The notes below the pieces were generated by a model. It searched no databases and was not told where the DNA came from. It saw only the letters and a program-made list of their open reading frames with translations. Positions 29,075 through 40,002 of a stretch of 64,000 nt of DNA are shown here, piece after piece. Source of the DNA: Maratus speciosus (lineage: Eukaryota; Arthropoda; Arachnida; Araneae; Salticidae); contig OZ010799.1 of assembly GCA_963932465.1 (NCBI GenBank), positions 162,064,761-162,128,760 of the forward strand, read 5' to 3'. The translations under genes were made by a program, and so were the position numbers. Numbering within the stretch: the stretch's first letter is position 1; each line of letters begins with the position of its first letter.

Positions 29075-32050
29075 CAGGGTGTTCCGTTAAAGGGGTCCAA
29101 TATTAATAGGGGTAATAGAGGAGATCACATGGAGCATAAATCAGTATATAAAGCCTGGTCGGATCTCAATAGTTTTCAAGTTACAGCAAATAGAATGAAA
29201 ATTCGGAAAATTGTAAAAGAACCCTCATTGCTAAACTATCAATAATGCTACATAAAAACGAAGCACATATTTAGAAAGAGCAGAAAAAAACCTACAAAAT
29301 GACATCAATTGTATTAAAATAGCAATATTTATTGACGAGTTACAAGCCCTGAAACAGTGAAAAAAGTACGAAATCCAATATACATCAAAATAGTTAATCG
29401 TTAATTCCAAAAAGACAACTCTAGCTACAACAAGGAAAATGTAGTAAAATTTGGTCCATTCCGAAAACTTTCGAAAAAGCTTACAATGAACCATATCGGT
29501 TTAATTGTGTGAGAGAAATTAATCAGTTTCTTAGTTACAACTCCGCTTTCTTTGACACTAGCAAAGGTTAAACTCCGCCCATCACGATTGGAAACACCGC
29601 CTTTTTAATTACTCTCAACTATACATTTTCGATCATGCTTCTTCTGAGATGCAACATTTTTAATTATTCAAGAGTTGTATGAACCAAAATAACTTTACAA
29701 TAATAGTCTACATTTTAAAGTGTCTTTTATTGATATAAAGCTTAAGTTAAATTCTTTAAAATTAAACTGGTGGTGAAAATTCGGAAATAATTAAAAATAT
29801 TGCGATTTGTAACTATGCAAGAAGTTTCAGTACATGTTTTACAAGGACAATTATTGTATGTATATGTGCATCATAATTTATGATAGGAAATAATAATAAC
29901 AAATAGCATAATAATTTTATTAATTATAAATTTAAAAAAGACACTAAATTTTAAATTAATTCATACAAACTTTGTAATTTACAATTTGAGTACACCACAG
30001 TCTGTGACTTACAAAATACTGTGCCAAAAAGTGTTGAAAATAAAAGAAAAATGACAAATAAAGAATTACATTCCACGTACTTTATGACATATGTGAAGCA
30101 TAGTCTTCTGGCCTGCGCTGCACAGTTCAATGTCGGAAGGCAGACGAACGGACATTATTATAATAGGTGTTCGAGGTTGCGCCCATTAACAGAATCGCAC
30201 GGCCGACAGCGACGTCGTAAATATTGGCGAACACGCCGAAAAACTCCGACGGAGTTGGGAATGTCTCCTGCAGTGACAACGATTCGCGCTAATAAATCCT
30301 CCGGTGTATCCACAGGCGTTTCATACACCAGCGATTTAATGTGTCCCCAAACAAAAAAGTCTAACGGATTGAGGTCTGGAGAGCGTGAAGGCCAAGCAAC
30401 AGGTCCACTGCGTCCAATCCATTTCCCAGGATATGTTGAATTGAGGTGATTGCGAACACCTATGAAAAAATGTGCCGGTGCGCCATCGTGCATAAACCAC
30501 ATATTGTGGCGCAATGTTGCTGGCACATTTTGCAGTAACTGCGGTAAGATATCCCGTAGGAAAACCAAGTACGTACTGCCATTGAGTACATCTGGGAGTA
30601 AATATGGTCCTATGAGATAATCGCCGAGGACACCTGCCCATATGTTCACACTGAACTTTTGTTGTGCGTTCGACGGGAAAACAGTGTGCGGATTTGTATA
30701 TGACCATGTGTGCATATTGTGCGTGTTTACCACGCCCTCTCTTGTAAATGTTGCTTCATCAGTAAATAAAATATTTTCCAGAAATTGTGGATTATTTTCT
30801 GTTACATTAAGCAACCAGCGTACGAATTCTGTCCGCTGAGCACAATCTGTTACTGATAACAGTTGTACCCGCTGCACATGAAAGGGGTGCATGTTTTCTG
30901 CACGCAGAACACGCCACACACTTTGGTGAGAAACACCGACTTCAGACGCAGCAGCTCGTGTACTCGTGGAGGGGTTATCTTTAAAAATATTCAGTACATC
31001 TTCTTCCATTGCAGGTGTTCGTACATGTCGAGGTTTCCCTGCATCAATGCTTGCTGTATTAAACGATCCAGTCTCCCGTAATCGTCTATCGATTTTTATG
31101 AAGAGTTTCGAACTTGGGCAACGTCTCCTTGGAAATTGCTCACGGTACATGCGCTGTGCTAGACATGCATTTCCATGAGCTGGCCCGTACATCAGATGCA
31201 TGTCCGCATATTCTTCGTTAGAGTATTCCGGCATAATTATTATACATCAACTTACTACAATCCCACTTACAACAGCCTCCCTTTAACATAACGCCCACTG
31301 ATGACTGCTGTTTTATTACACTTTTCTTCCTATACACATAGAAAATTTGCATAAAAAGTACTTCTTCTTCATCATCCTGAAAGTCCATGGAGGAAACGCA
31401 GCAGTCACGGAGTTTGCTTTAAGACAAGGCGAGAGCTGCACAATATGTCATTCACTTGACCAGACTGAATAATGAAAGGGTATTGATAGAGGTTGATCAG
31501 AAATGTATAATTGAAAGATATTAAAACGGGGTGTTTACAATCGTCATGGGCGGAGTTTCGCCCTTTCCGAGCGTGCAACAGCACAGAGTTGTAACTAGGG
31601 AACTGCTTGATTTCTCCCATACAATTAAACTGATATGGTTTATTGTCGGCTTCTTCGAAAGCTTTCGGAATGGACCAAGTTTTATAACATTTTCCTTGAT
31701 GTAGGTAGAGTTGCATTTTTGGAATTAACGATTAACTATTTTGCTAAATATTTGATTTTGTATTTTTTCACTGTTTCAGAGCTTGTAACTCGCCATTAAT
31801 TCTCAATATTCTAAAACAACTTATGTCATTTCGTAGGATTTTTTCTGCTCTTTCTAAATATGTGCTTCGTTTTTATGTAGCATTATCGATAGTTTAGCGA
31901 TGAGGGTTCATTTACAATTTTCCGAATTTCCATTCTATTTGCTGTAACTTGAAAACTATTGAGATCCGACCAGGCTTTATATACTGATTTATGCTCCATG
32001 TGATCTCCTCTATTACCCCTAATAATATTGGACCCCTTTAACGGAACACC

Positions 32051-32053
<3 letters not shown>
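29075..32053 (-). mobile_element. Complete Tc1/mariner (DD41D) transposon, 2,979 bp
   Basis: The termini are CAGGGTGTTCCGTTAAAGGG and its complement, each next to TA. The inverted repeats run about 500 bp inward (to about 29600 and from about 31540). The outer 190 bp differ at only a few positions and the inner parts differ more. A single intact transposase gene on the minus strand lies between them. The architecture (long inverted repeats, one unbroken gene, TA target) is that of an autonomous element, and I see no disabling change. Confidence 0.92.
30158..31234 (-). CDS. DD41D Tc1/mariner-family transposase, DUF4817-type
   Basis: The 358-residue protein would cut and rejoin the element at TA sites, acting in the nucleus on the inverted ends that flank it. 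Residues about 4-60 match the DUF4817-type N-terminal helix-turn-helix (YSNEEYADMHLMYGPAHGNA). A second DNA-binding helix region lies at about 90-115 (SEVGVSHQSVWRVL). The catalytic core holds D159 (LFTDEATF), D250 (MHDGAPAHF) and D292 (SPDLNPLDFFVWG). D250 and D292 are separated by 41 residues, so the triad is DD41D, the spacing described for rosa/visitor-type relatives of mariner. The Met chosen is the first in frame, directly before the conserved N-terminus. No stop or frameshift is present. Overlapping frames on the other strand are shadows. Confidence 0.93.
   Translation of the reverse strand: MPEYSNEEYADMHLMYGPAHGNACLAQRMYREQFPRRRCPSSKLFIKIDRRLRETGSFNTASIDAGKPRHVRTPAMEEDVLNIFKDNPSTSTRAAASEVGVSHQSVWRVLRAENMHPFHVQRVQLLSVTDCAQRTEFVRWLLNVTENNPQFLENILFTDEATFTREGVVNTHNMHTWSYTNPHTVFPSNAQQKFSVNIWAGVLGDYLIGPYLLPDVLNGSTYLVFLRDILPQLLQNVPATLRHNMWFMHDGAPAHFFIGVRNHLNSTYPGKWIGRSGPVAWPSRSPDLNPLDFFVWGHIKSLVYETPVDTPEDLLARIVVTAGDIPNSVGVFRRVRQYLRRRCRPCDSVNGRNLEHLL

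Positions 32054-32086
<33 letters not shown>
32054..32086. repeat. (TA)n tract right of the DD41D element
   Basis: It is a continuous TA run that directly abuts the transposon end. The reverse transcriptase fragment starts at its other side. Confidence 0.9.
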
Positions 32087-32089
<3 letters not shown>

Positions 32090-32548
32090 TGCTTTCGTTA
32101 CATTGATGACGTTTTAATAGTCAGATGCAATGATGTGAAAAAAGAAAAATTTGATTGCTATCCTAAAGGTTTAAATTTGAAATTGGAGTGAAAAAGTAAA
32201 AACATGGTCAATTATTTAGACATTATTATCGAGATAAAAAATGGTGAGATAAAAACAGATATATATGATAAACGAAAAAGCTTTAACTTTGAAACTATAA
32301 AAATCTTAAATTTTGGATCAAATGTGCATATCTCAATATATAGAAATATTTTTATTAACGGGTTAAACCGTATAGATAGATTGACATCAAATACTGGGGA
32401 AAAAATTTAAGAACTTTACAAATGGTATATTCTGGCATTGCACCATGGCTATCCTGAGAGATTTTTGAAGAGTCTGCTGCGAAATTTCGTAAAGTGTAAG
32501 ACTTATCGCAGAGATTTAGAGGTAATGTGGATGCGAAGAGAGGAGTAA
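32087..32548 (+). pseudogene. Reverse transcriptase fragment (Penelope-like, probable)
   Basis: One reading frame runs 32087-32548 with two internal stops (TGA 32189-32191, TAA 32408-32410). It starts RCFRYIDDVLIV, with the YIDD catalytic box. It continues with YPKGLNLKLE, then VNYLDIIIEIKNGEIKTDIY and DKRKSFNFETI, a pattern I associate with Penelope-like and related reverse transcriptases found in invertebrates. After the second stop the frame keeps ..YKWYILALHHGYPERFLKSL.., like the region following the palm. N-terminal palm motifs are cut off by the (TA)n tract and the transposon beside it. It is non-functional. Confidence 0.75.
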
Positions 32549-32920
32549 CAGTGGCTTTGACTGTTCAGGGTTTGCGTGCACGATTGTTTGGGGTTTCATG
32601 TTCAGTTGTTGGTTTTCGATGGGTCTAGGCAGCTCATTCGATTTGTTAGTTTTTTCCTTTTGGTCTTGACAGGTTGTTTGGGGAGCGTTGTGCACATAAA
32701 AACTGGTTTTAACCCCGCAGTTGCATGTCGCAAGTGCATGCCGCCTGTCTCCATGGATTCAATTTCTTCTGGTTTTAGTTTGAATGTTTTTAAAGTTTGC
32801 CGTTTTTAAAGTATGTTGTTTTTGAAGTTAGTTGTTTTTAGTTATTTTGTTCTTGTCATTTGGTTTAGTTTATTTATTGTTGGATCAGTTCCGTAGTTTC
32901 GAATTTTTGGTTTGGTTTTT

Positions 32921-32949
<29 letters not shown>
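32549..32949. other. Unassigned; G/T-rich then (TA)n
   Basis: A 77-codon frame (32576-32809) in the same phase as the reverse transcriptase has no domain. 'tttaaagt.tg.gttttt' direct repeats at about 32780-32850 are low complexity, and a (TA)n tract closes the stretch at 32922-32952. Confidence 0.4.
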
Positions 32950-32954
<5 letters not shown>

Positions 32955-33245
32955 CCTACCACTACTTCCAAACTACTTTATTCAAGCTAGATTTATATGC
33001 CGAGTGCGCAGACATTTACCGCATTCACATTTTGAAAAATACGTAGCAAGCATTTCTAAAAATATAAGATATTGTAACTTTTTTACTTCGAAGACGATTT
33101 TGCAAAAAGTACTTGATCGCATACCTGGGATCGGTGGAAATTGCGGAAATTGTTAAGGGATTAAATCAATTAAAAATAAAAATCTTGTAGTACTAGAGAA
33201 ATGTTTTTGCAAAGGAGCTAGTTTTCAATATGTTAGTAACATATA
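32950..33245 (+). repeat. Dispersed repeat R3, copy 2
   Basis: It is the relative of 22497-22805, starting at 'tatttcctaccactac' and ending near 'tagttttcaatatgttagtaac'. Stops break the frame that is open in the other copy. Confidence 0.5.
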
Positions 33246-33471
33246 ATAATAATTGGGGAAAATATGCAGGATACATTTGTACACGAATATTAAAATAGAT
33301 AGTAGTAATTTTATTTTGGATGGAATTAGAAGTGTAGACAAACCACGATATCTTGACTGATGTTCTTGAAAGATTTAGCATTGCGATAAGGCAAGAATTT
33401 TTATAAAGGAAACAAATGTTGCATGAAAAGTGTTTTGTAATTCTGACAAAGTCAAATAAATATTATTTTAA

Positions 33472-33680
33472 ACCGTTAACGGTCGGATAAAATTACTGTT
33501 TAAAAATTCAAATTGCTTATTGGCACCACTCTTTTGAAAAAGAAATATTCACCTTATTTAATGACAGGTAAAGTGATACCATAATAATGCCAGTTACACT
33601 ATTTTATAAAACTGGTGGGAATCATACAATCTGAATAAAAGACACAGACCGTGAATATCACGGAAGCGAGAATTAAGAGG
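33472..33680. mobile_element. TTAA MITE, 'CACCTTATTTAATG' subfamily
   Basis: Its ends are accgttaacggtcgg and ..gcgagaattaagagg, with TTAA at 33468-33471 and 33681-33684. It is close to 27155-27362 along its whole length, and the inner GTGAATATCACGG palindrome is kept. Confidence 0.8.
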
Positions 33681-33735
33681 TTAATAAATGTTTCTTGTTT
33701 TGATAAAGTTATTTATTATAACTTCTCTTATTTAA

Positions 33736-33937
33736 CCCCTTTGGGAGCGGTGGGATATATTTTATCCCACCTACGATTAATGAGGTTTTGCACCAGAAAA
33801 ATTTTATTAAATTTTACTTTGCTAACGGAGGAAAAAAAGTTGAAAAATTGCTTTTCCTTATTTTGCAGTAAATCTTTTTTGCAGATTCCGGTGTGAATTC
33901 GACATTACAGGAACGCAATTACTTGAACTTCAAACGG
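33736..33937. mobile_element. TTAA MITE, best copy of 'GGTGG' subfamily
   Basis: The 202-bp element has TTAA at 33732-33735, start CCCCTTTGGGAGCGGTGGG and the inner palindrome gggatatattttatccc. The right end ..cttcaaacgg is followed by TTTA, one change from TTAA. It serves as the uninterrupted reference for the nest at 20.6-22.3 kb. Confidence 0.85.
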
Positions 33938-35040
33938 TTTACAAAAATTTCGGTGAAATTTGATTTCAATAAAAACACAAATGTTTGGCAGCTATGATTA
34001 TTTTATCTTTTCAGGACAGGATGTTTAAATATTGGCAAGAAGGCACCAACATTCAAGTTTCTAGCCCCGACAGAAATCAGATCTTTAGATCGTTTTTTGT
34101 GTCTGCACCCTCTTGGTTGTTCTTATACTGGCATAATATATAGCTTTTAATATTACTACTCATAAGTAAAAGTAATAAAGCTTGAAATTGTAAAATAAAT
34201 TTTAATTTATGTCTACTCTATACAATCTATATATCTAAACTTTATATAATCTATAATAACTCTATATTACTCTACATAATCTATTTATTTCCCTAGATAT
34301 TAACTTAACTTACTTCCTTTGATCTTACCCTAAAGAAAAAAAAAATAAACCAACAAAAAATTTAGAAACCATTGAAACAAATAAATGGGATTTTAAAACT
34401 CGTTTTTTATGTCTTCCCTAAAATAAAATAACAAATTGATTAATTTGTTGCACTTTGTTTTTCGAATTTTCCATTTCTCAAAACTTTTCTTTAATAAGCG
34501 GAAAAGTGCAACCTTGCTGAATTACATGGAAGAAAAATTTTTCAGCTTTAAATCTCAAATTATACTGTATTTTGAAACTCAGGAAATGAAATATAATGCC
34601 TCATTAGGTGGCCATTTCCCAAACAAAAAGCTTACACAGCCGAAAATATTCGAATAATATTTTATTCTTATCTGTGAACAATTTGCATTCACTTGTTCTG
34701 TTAATTTATATACCTCTGGAAATTTGTCAGATGAAGTACTTTTAATAATTGATGGTAAGGATCGTTCAATGATGTAAATAAAAAAATTCAATGTTTGAAA
34801 TGTATATTGTTTTCGATCCAGGCAGTAGAAATATGGAACAATAGTTAAGAGAAATTACATTATTTCATCGATCTAGCTAATTTAGATAATTAGTCAAATT
34901 TTTAGCTTGGATTATTTGTCCGTTTTTGTACATAAAACTGTTTTAGACTTTAAACACGTACATAGAAATATTCACTGCTGAACTAATGCATATACGCTGT
35001 GAAGTAATGCATATACTATGAGTCAATTAAAATTTAATCT
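33938..35040. other. No gene recognised
   Basis: A-rich, T-rich and 'ctctatataatctata' low-complexity repeats at 34210-34290. Short frames on both strands lack domains. Confidence 0.4.
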
Positions 35041-35044
35041 TTAA

Positions 35045-35243
35045 CCCTTTCCGACCCGGTGACACCTGCATAAATTATATTCCGTTTCATCACTTTTCTA
35101 AAAGAAGTTTTTTTTAATTACACAATTTTCAAAATACTTTAATTAATTAAGGCAAATTTTATTTTCCTTTACTACTGTTGTCAGATGTAAATTTTGCAAA
35201 GAAATATGATCCCGGACCAAACTCGAGGTTGGGCCGCGAAGTG
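35045..35243. mobile_element. TTAA MITE, CCCTTTCCGAC ends
   Basis: The 199-bp element has exact TTAA at 35041-35044 and 35244-35247. It begins CCCTTTCCGACCCGGTGAC and ends ..ggttgggccgcgaagtg. The inner 'catcacttttctaaaagaag' block recurs in 62521-62850 (caccacttttttaaaagaag). Confidence 0.8.
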
Positions 35244-35247
35244 TTAA

Positions 35248-35958
35248 CAAATAAATTCAGTACCACTATATTTAAATAGAAGTATTCGCCCTGGGTAATC
35301 AAAAAAGTCTGACAAATAACGTGTAGAATTGATCTTTTCAATTTGTGGTAAAACCCCCACCCTCCAAAAAGAAAAGAAATTCAAAAGAACTATTCGATTA
35401 GTGTAGGAGTTAAAAGATAAATAAAGAAATAAAATAAAGAAACTTCACCGGGCAAATTTAAAAGCAAAATTTGTCAAACTAAAGAGATCGAAAAGCGGAT
35501 GGTGTGATTTCGAGGAAATGGATTACTGCATGGAGTTGACTATGCAAACAGCAACAAAAAAAATCTTTGAACGATAATTTCTGATACACCCTTTATATAC
35601 GGGTAATTTTATATAAAAATTCTGAATCTGAAATTTTCTATTTTAAGAGGAAATCGTAAATGTTTACGGATAAAGCAGTTTTTTTTAATCTCGATGTTGA
35701 ATGTGAAAAACAGAAATTTTCCTTCTAAGACAAAGAAATGGAAAATGTTCCTTTTCAACTGACAGAAGGCGGAAATAAAGTTAAATTTTATCACAATTAT
35801 CACATCCCGATTCGAACATGAATTTTAGTTCATAACATCGAGAATAATCAAGATCCGTCAGCCGCGATTTCAGTATACAAACTTCATTTTCTGTAATGGG
35901 AGAGGACATTTCGTAAAATGCTGAAAATATAGTAAAATTTGCATAATGGTTTTATGTA
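35248..35958. other. No gene recognised
   Basis: AT-rich with short frames only and no repeat boundary found. Confidence 0.4.
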
Positions 35959-36004
35959 CGGTTGTCTGGGGTAATTTTCAGCCAGGGGAATGCAGGGTAA
36001 TTAA

Positions 36005-36994
36005 CCCATTAACTCCCTCACTGACAAGCCCGTGTTAATACGTTCACTAAGCTCCAGGTTTCACTGCAATACAAGCAATATTCAAAGTAATATAATTCTA
36101 TTTATTTAATGTATTTTTAATACATTGAACAATGATTAATACTTCCAAGGATTGCATTCATATTCGTTATTAAGTTTTTTATAAAATGTTCAAAGAATCT
36201 TTTTTTTTAGCATTTAAAACAAAATTCAGAGAAAACAACAATACAATTTTGCCCTTTTCCAAGACAGTTGGAAGGTTGAAGACTGACGTTGCGTTTTCTC
36301 AACTTTATATTTGTGATTTTTAAAATTCTTTTGATACCAGTAAAAAAGAAATGTAAAATTAGCCTTATTTAATTAACACATGTCAGTGATTCTTAACAAA
36401 GCGTTATAAGTAAGCAAACAAACTTAATGCTGGAATCAGGCGTAAATTAAGATAGTTGCGCCACCTTGTGGATGGAGTGATAATTCACATACGCGAGCTT
36501 TTAGTGTGGCGCGTATTTTCTAAATCATCAGGCGTAAATTAAGATAGTTGCGCCACCTTGTGGATGGAGTGATAATTCACATGCGCGGGCGTTCAGTGTG
36601 GCGCGTATTTTCTAAATCTTTAGTCACTCATAGAAATGAATTTTGTTTGCCACATTTAATGCAATATAATGGCGTAGCGAGAGGGGCATCCAGAAATACC
36701 TGCCACCACGAAATTTTCTGGAACTTCAGTTATTAATCAAGGTGAAAAAACTTTACAATTTTAGTGGTGTGAGTATGAAAATAGTTAGGTATTTACCTGT
36801 AGTTCACACTCCATCCTCTACGTGGCCCATGACCTTGATTGATGTGACCTCGCTTTTAATCTTGCGGTTACTTCTCCCATTTAAGATAGGACGCTTACTT
36901 ATATCGCTTTGATTCTTAATGTAAAAGTAAGTGTTTAACAAAAAGCCGTGTGAACAGAATAAAATTCCTGTAAAACATGCTGGTCCTTAATGGG
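36005..36994. mobile_element. TTAA element carrying a hAT MITE
   Basis: TTAA stands at 36001-36004 and 36995-36998, with short inverted ends CCCATTAA. Removing the hAT MITE 36397-36911 and one 8-bp duplication leaves about 467 bp. The inverted ends are short, so the boundary call rests mostly on the paired CCCATTAA/TTAATGGG plus TTAA. Confidence 0.6.
36397..36911. mobile_element. hAT-like MITE, family H8, copy 2 (reverse)
   Basis: The 515-bp element has ends CAAAGCGTTATAAGTAAGC and ..gcttacttatatcgctttg and the exact 8-bp duplication ATTCTTAA (36389-36396, 36912-36919). A segment of about 110 bp (36427-36527: 'aggcgtaaattaagatagttgcgcc..gtattttctaaatc') is repeated in tandem at once (36528-36620), which explains the extra length over copy 1. 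Confidence 0.92.
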
Positions 36995-37975
36995 TTAACA
37001 GACAGAAGTAATACTCGCACACTAATCGGAATATGGCCAAAACAGTTTTCATTTTATGTAAATCAATTATTTTTCTGTTTCATTTGTAATTTTTAGTAAT
37101 TAGCAGCTTACTCTGTCTTGTAGAAAATTGGTTTCCTAAACGCTATAAAAAAATTACTGTTTAACATTGTTTCTTCACTGATTTCAAATTTCAATTTCTC
37201 GGGTGTGGCAACTCTAGCACAAATGCTTCTTCGTTTTTGGATATTAGAATATATTATCTTTTTTTTGGAAACAAAGTTATTTGTATGTCCATCTGGGAAA
37301 TAATTGAGTTTAAAAAAAAAGTATATCTTTTAAGAAACACTGGGTTAATTATCAGACAGCCTTCGGGATAATTTGCAAACACTAATGCGTGTTAGAAAAT
37401 GTGTTTTGATTAATCCTACATGGTAAATTTATTGTTTGCGAGTGATTTATGATGGGTTGTGTATTAAAATATAACTTCAAAAGGCCACCCTTAAGTTAAA
37501 ATGTCAATACTGGGTGCAGTTTAAGCTAAAATGCGAGCTTTGTGATGAAAGGGGGAGATTTATGAAGATAGTGATACCTGCCATTTCAGAATCAAATATA
37601 TAATACATGCTGTGTATTACTATCACACATTCTATCCGAGGAGTGTACAAAAGTTGTTCCGCAAAGATGACTATGAGAAAAATTTGATGGACGTTCAAAT
37701 GCAATTTTTAAACTGGCTTGGGGATGATCGATATTGGTGGCCAAAAATTTGAAATTGTTGCCAAGTCTTTTTCGTTTTTTTGGACCTATTAAGATTAAGC
37801 ATGTTGATCCTTTTCATGTTAAAACTATGTGAAAGATGTGAAAGAATTCTAAAACAATGTTAATTTTTTTACAATGATGTCTTTACTGTCAAAGAAAACG
37901 AAAATGGTTAGGCCTGTCGAAATTAGTGCTGTGTAAATATTTTAGTATAGTGTGAAAAAGCAGGTTAGGCTACTA

Positions 37976-37977
37976 AT

Positions 37978-38020
<43 letters not shown>

Positions 38021-38022
38021 TT
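37976..38022. repeat. (TTTA)n microsatellite
   Basis: About eleven uninterrupted tetranucleotide units. Confidence 0.95.
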
Positions 38023-38792
38023 GAATTTTAATTTTTCTTTAAACGAAATTGGTGTCGGTTTTATGTTCTTATTAAATATTTATTGTTATTGAACCATCAG
38101 AACTTTTTAAAAAGACTGAAATTCTTTATCGATTTACATAAATTTTTACATAAATTTATATAAAACAGGTGTAGCTAAAGTAGCTATGTGCGAAAAAGTA
38201 CCATATAACTTACTTTTATTCGCGAAAGTATAAATGGGATTCAAGTGTACAGTTACAATTGCGTTTCCAAGCTTTATTCTGTATTCGGAATGGTCTAATA
38301 AATACCCCATTTTATGGCATAATATTTTATAATGGTGTCTCTTAATTATCTTAGTTGGTGTTCTTAAATAGCCCCAAAAATAGCTGTCTGGAAATTACCC
38401 CAAATCACGTGGTAATTTTCAGACTGGATTTTATTAATTATATTTTTTATTATTAAAGCTAATTATCTGAAAATGCTTTAAAATAATCACCAGGCACGTG
38501 ATGATTTTACCAAGGAAAAGTTAAAAGAAATAGTAATTGATTTCTAAGTAATTTCAAATGTTTTATTTTTGTCTGAAAATTATCCCAGGCAACCCTACAC
38601 TGTCAATTACATTCTGAATTATGGAGCATCTAGATCAGTATTCTTTCAACTTTGATATTGCCAATTTGCGTTATATCTAATTGGGTTATCATCTTTTACA
38701 CACAGTAAAGTACAAAGTAATTCTATTCAAATTATCGTTACAACATCTTAATTACTGGTCACGCTGTCAATAAAATAGGGGTTCGATCGTAA

Positions 38793-38998
38793 CACTTTCA
38801 AGGGCGGTGGTATGTTTGTGAAATCATTTAATTCCCAAATGGCACAATGGAACCTGAAATCTGGTACAAAAATTTTCAGTCCAATATATGGTCTGAAATA
38901 AAGTTCTTTCTTATTCTCCCAAAAAATTGTTCATAAATTCCGGTGCCAATAATTCATTTCAACATTTTAACAATGGAAGTGCTTTGTTCCAGAAAAGC
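38793..38998. mobile_element. TTAA MITE, 11949 subfamily, decayed
   Basis: GTAA on the left and exact TTAA on the right (38999-39002) frame a 206-bp element that begins CACTTTCAAGGGCGGTGG. Interior words 'catttaattcccaaatggcaca' and 'attccggtgccaataattcat' match 11949-12153. Confidence 0.75.
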
Positions 38999-39058
38999 TT
39001 AAATGAGTCATGCTGTAACTTTCATTTAATAAACTGAATATGACAGGCTCTGGTATAA

Positions 39059-39467
39059 CCCTTTATCTACTGACGGTACTTATATGTACCACTCACTTTA
39101 AACTTTCATCCCATAGTGAATATTACTAATATTCTAATGGTACTTCACAAAAACACTCTTTTACCTCCACTTTATCCGGATACATGGCAACAGTAGTTCT
39201 AGGTTTGTTATTTTAGCGAGGATGGATTCTATCTTTGACACAGACGATGGGTTTTGTGCAGACATTTTGTACAGATTGTCACGCTCGTCTTTTTATTGCT
39301 GCAAAAACAGTAAAGGATATAAGATAAGTATTGTATTTTTTTATGTATTCAGTATGATCTGAGAATACAGTTAGACTAGCTATTTTAGACGAACGGTGTA
39401 TGTATTTGATTTAATAGTTGAATTACTCGGTGGTACTTATAAGTACCGTCAATACGCTGGTCGTTGG
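39059..39467. mobile_element. Putative piggyBac-type MITE
   Basis: The left end CCCTTTATCTACTGACGGTA follows ATAA. Near the right, 'ggtggtacttataagtaccgtcaatacg' is the inverted counterpart of 'tgacggtacttatatgtaccactcac'. The right TTAA was not found. A third, partial copy of the word lies near 39975-39997. Confidence 0.5.
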
Positions 39468-39781
39468 AGAAAAACTTCTTGTTTAGTTTTCGTCTGTGTA
39501 GTTATCCATCGTTTTCATCTGCTTTAAAATGTAATTAATAAAATGTAGTGTAATAATAATTTCCCTGGTATTTCTTTTCAGTTTCATTGATATTTTTTAT
39601 AGGAAATTGAAAATGTTGTGGCACCTTTCGTTTTTGCTAGATTGGAAATGGCATATGTAAATTCATATATTGCATATGTGAAGATGCGAGAGAAAATGTT
39701 GTCCCTGAAATATAGATGTCGCACAACTAAAGTATTGATATCAAGACCTAAACCTTAAAAAAAAAAAAAAAGTTTTTTTTT
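39468..39781. other. No gene recognised
   Basis: AT-rich sequence with no frame of note. Confidence 0.4.
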
Positions 39782-39785
39782 TTAA

Positions 39786-39960
39786 CCTTTCAAGGGCAAA
39801 GCATTTTCAATTTTATAGTGTTGAAATAAATGATTGGCACCGGAATTCGACAAAAGATTTATATGCAAATAAGAAAAATCCTATATTTCACATGCTTATT
39901 AAATCAAAAATGTTTTCTGGTGCCATTTGAAATTCCCTGCGGGTTTTCAGTCAGGATACT
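39786..39960. mobile_element. TTAA MITE remnant
   Basis: TTAA stands at 39782-39785, followed by CCTTTCAAGGGCAAAGC, with interior 'tgttgaaataaatgattggcaccggaatt' shared with 60457-60620 and 58400-58520. The right end has lost its terminal complement. Confidence 0.6.
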
Positions 39961-40002
39961 TTAGTCATAGTGCACTGACGGCATTTTAAAGTACCACTTT
40001 AA

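Larger units (their letters stand above)
35959..38595. mobile_element. pogo-like element with repeated subterminal motifs, 2.6 kb
   Basis: Its ends CGGTTGTCTGGGGTAATTTTC and ..gaaaattatcccaggcaaccc are inverted, with TA at 35957-35958 and 38596-38597. Copies of the 'TAATTTTCAGAC' word in both orientations recur inside near 37335, 38392 and 38412. About 1 kb of the left side is a nested TTAA element. The rest holds decayed frames: near 37510 a plus-strand stretch reads WVQFKLKCELCDERGRF, faintly like a Cys-rich tail, but no transposase core can be traced. Class is inferred from the TA target and end style. Confidence 0.65.

Noticed and set aside
29231..29494. 87-codon minus frame near the left end of the DD41D element
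   Set aside because: It lies inside the long inverted repeat, and the other arm reads differently, so it is not a second gene of the element.
30021..30449. 142-codon plus-strand frame inside the transposase region
   Set aside because: It is the antisense shadow of the DD41D transposase, whose motifs are all on the minus strand.
39059..40002. 39059 as the left end of the main piggyBac element
   Set aside because: Its inverted partner is found at about 39433-39467, so it looks like a separate small element. The end at 40003 also gives a more typical element size.
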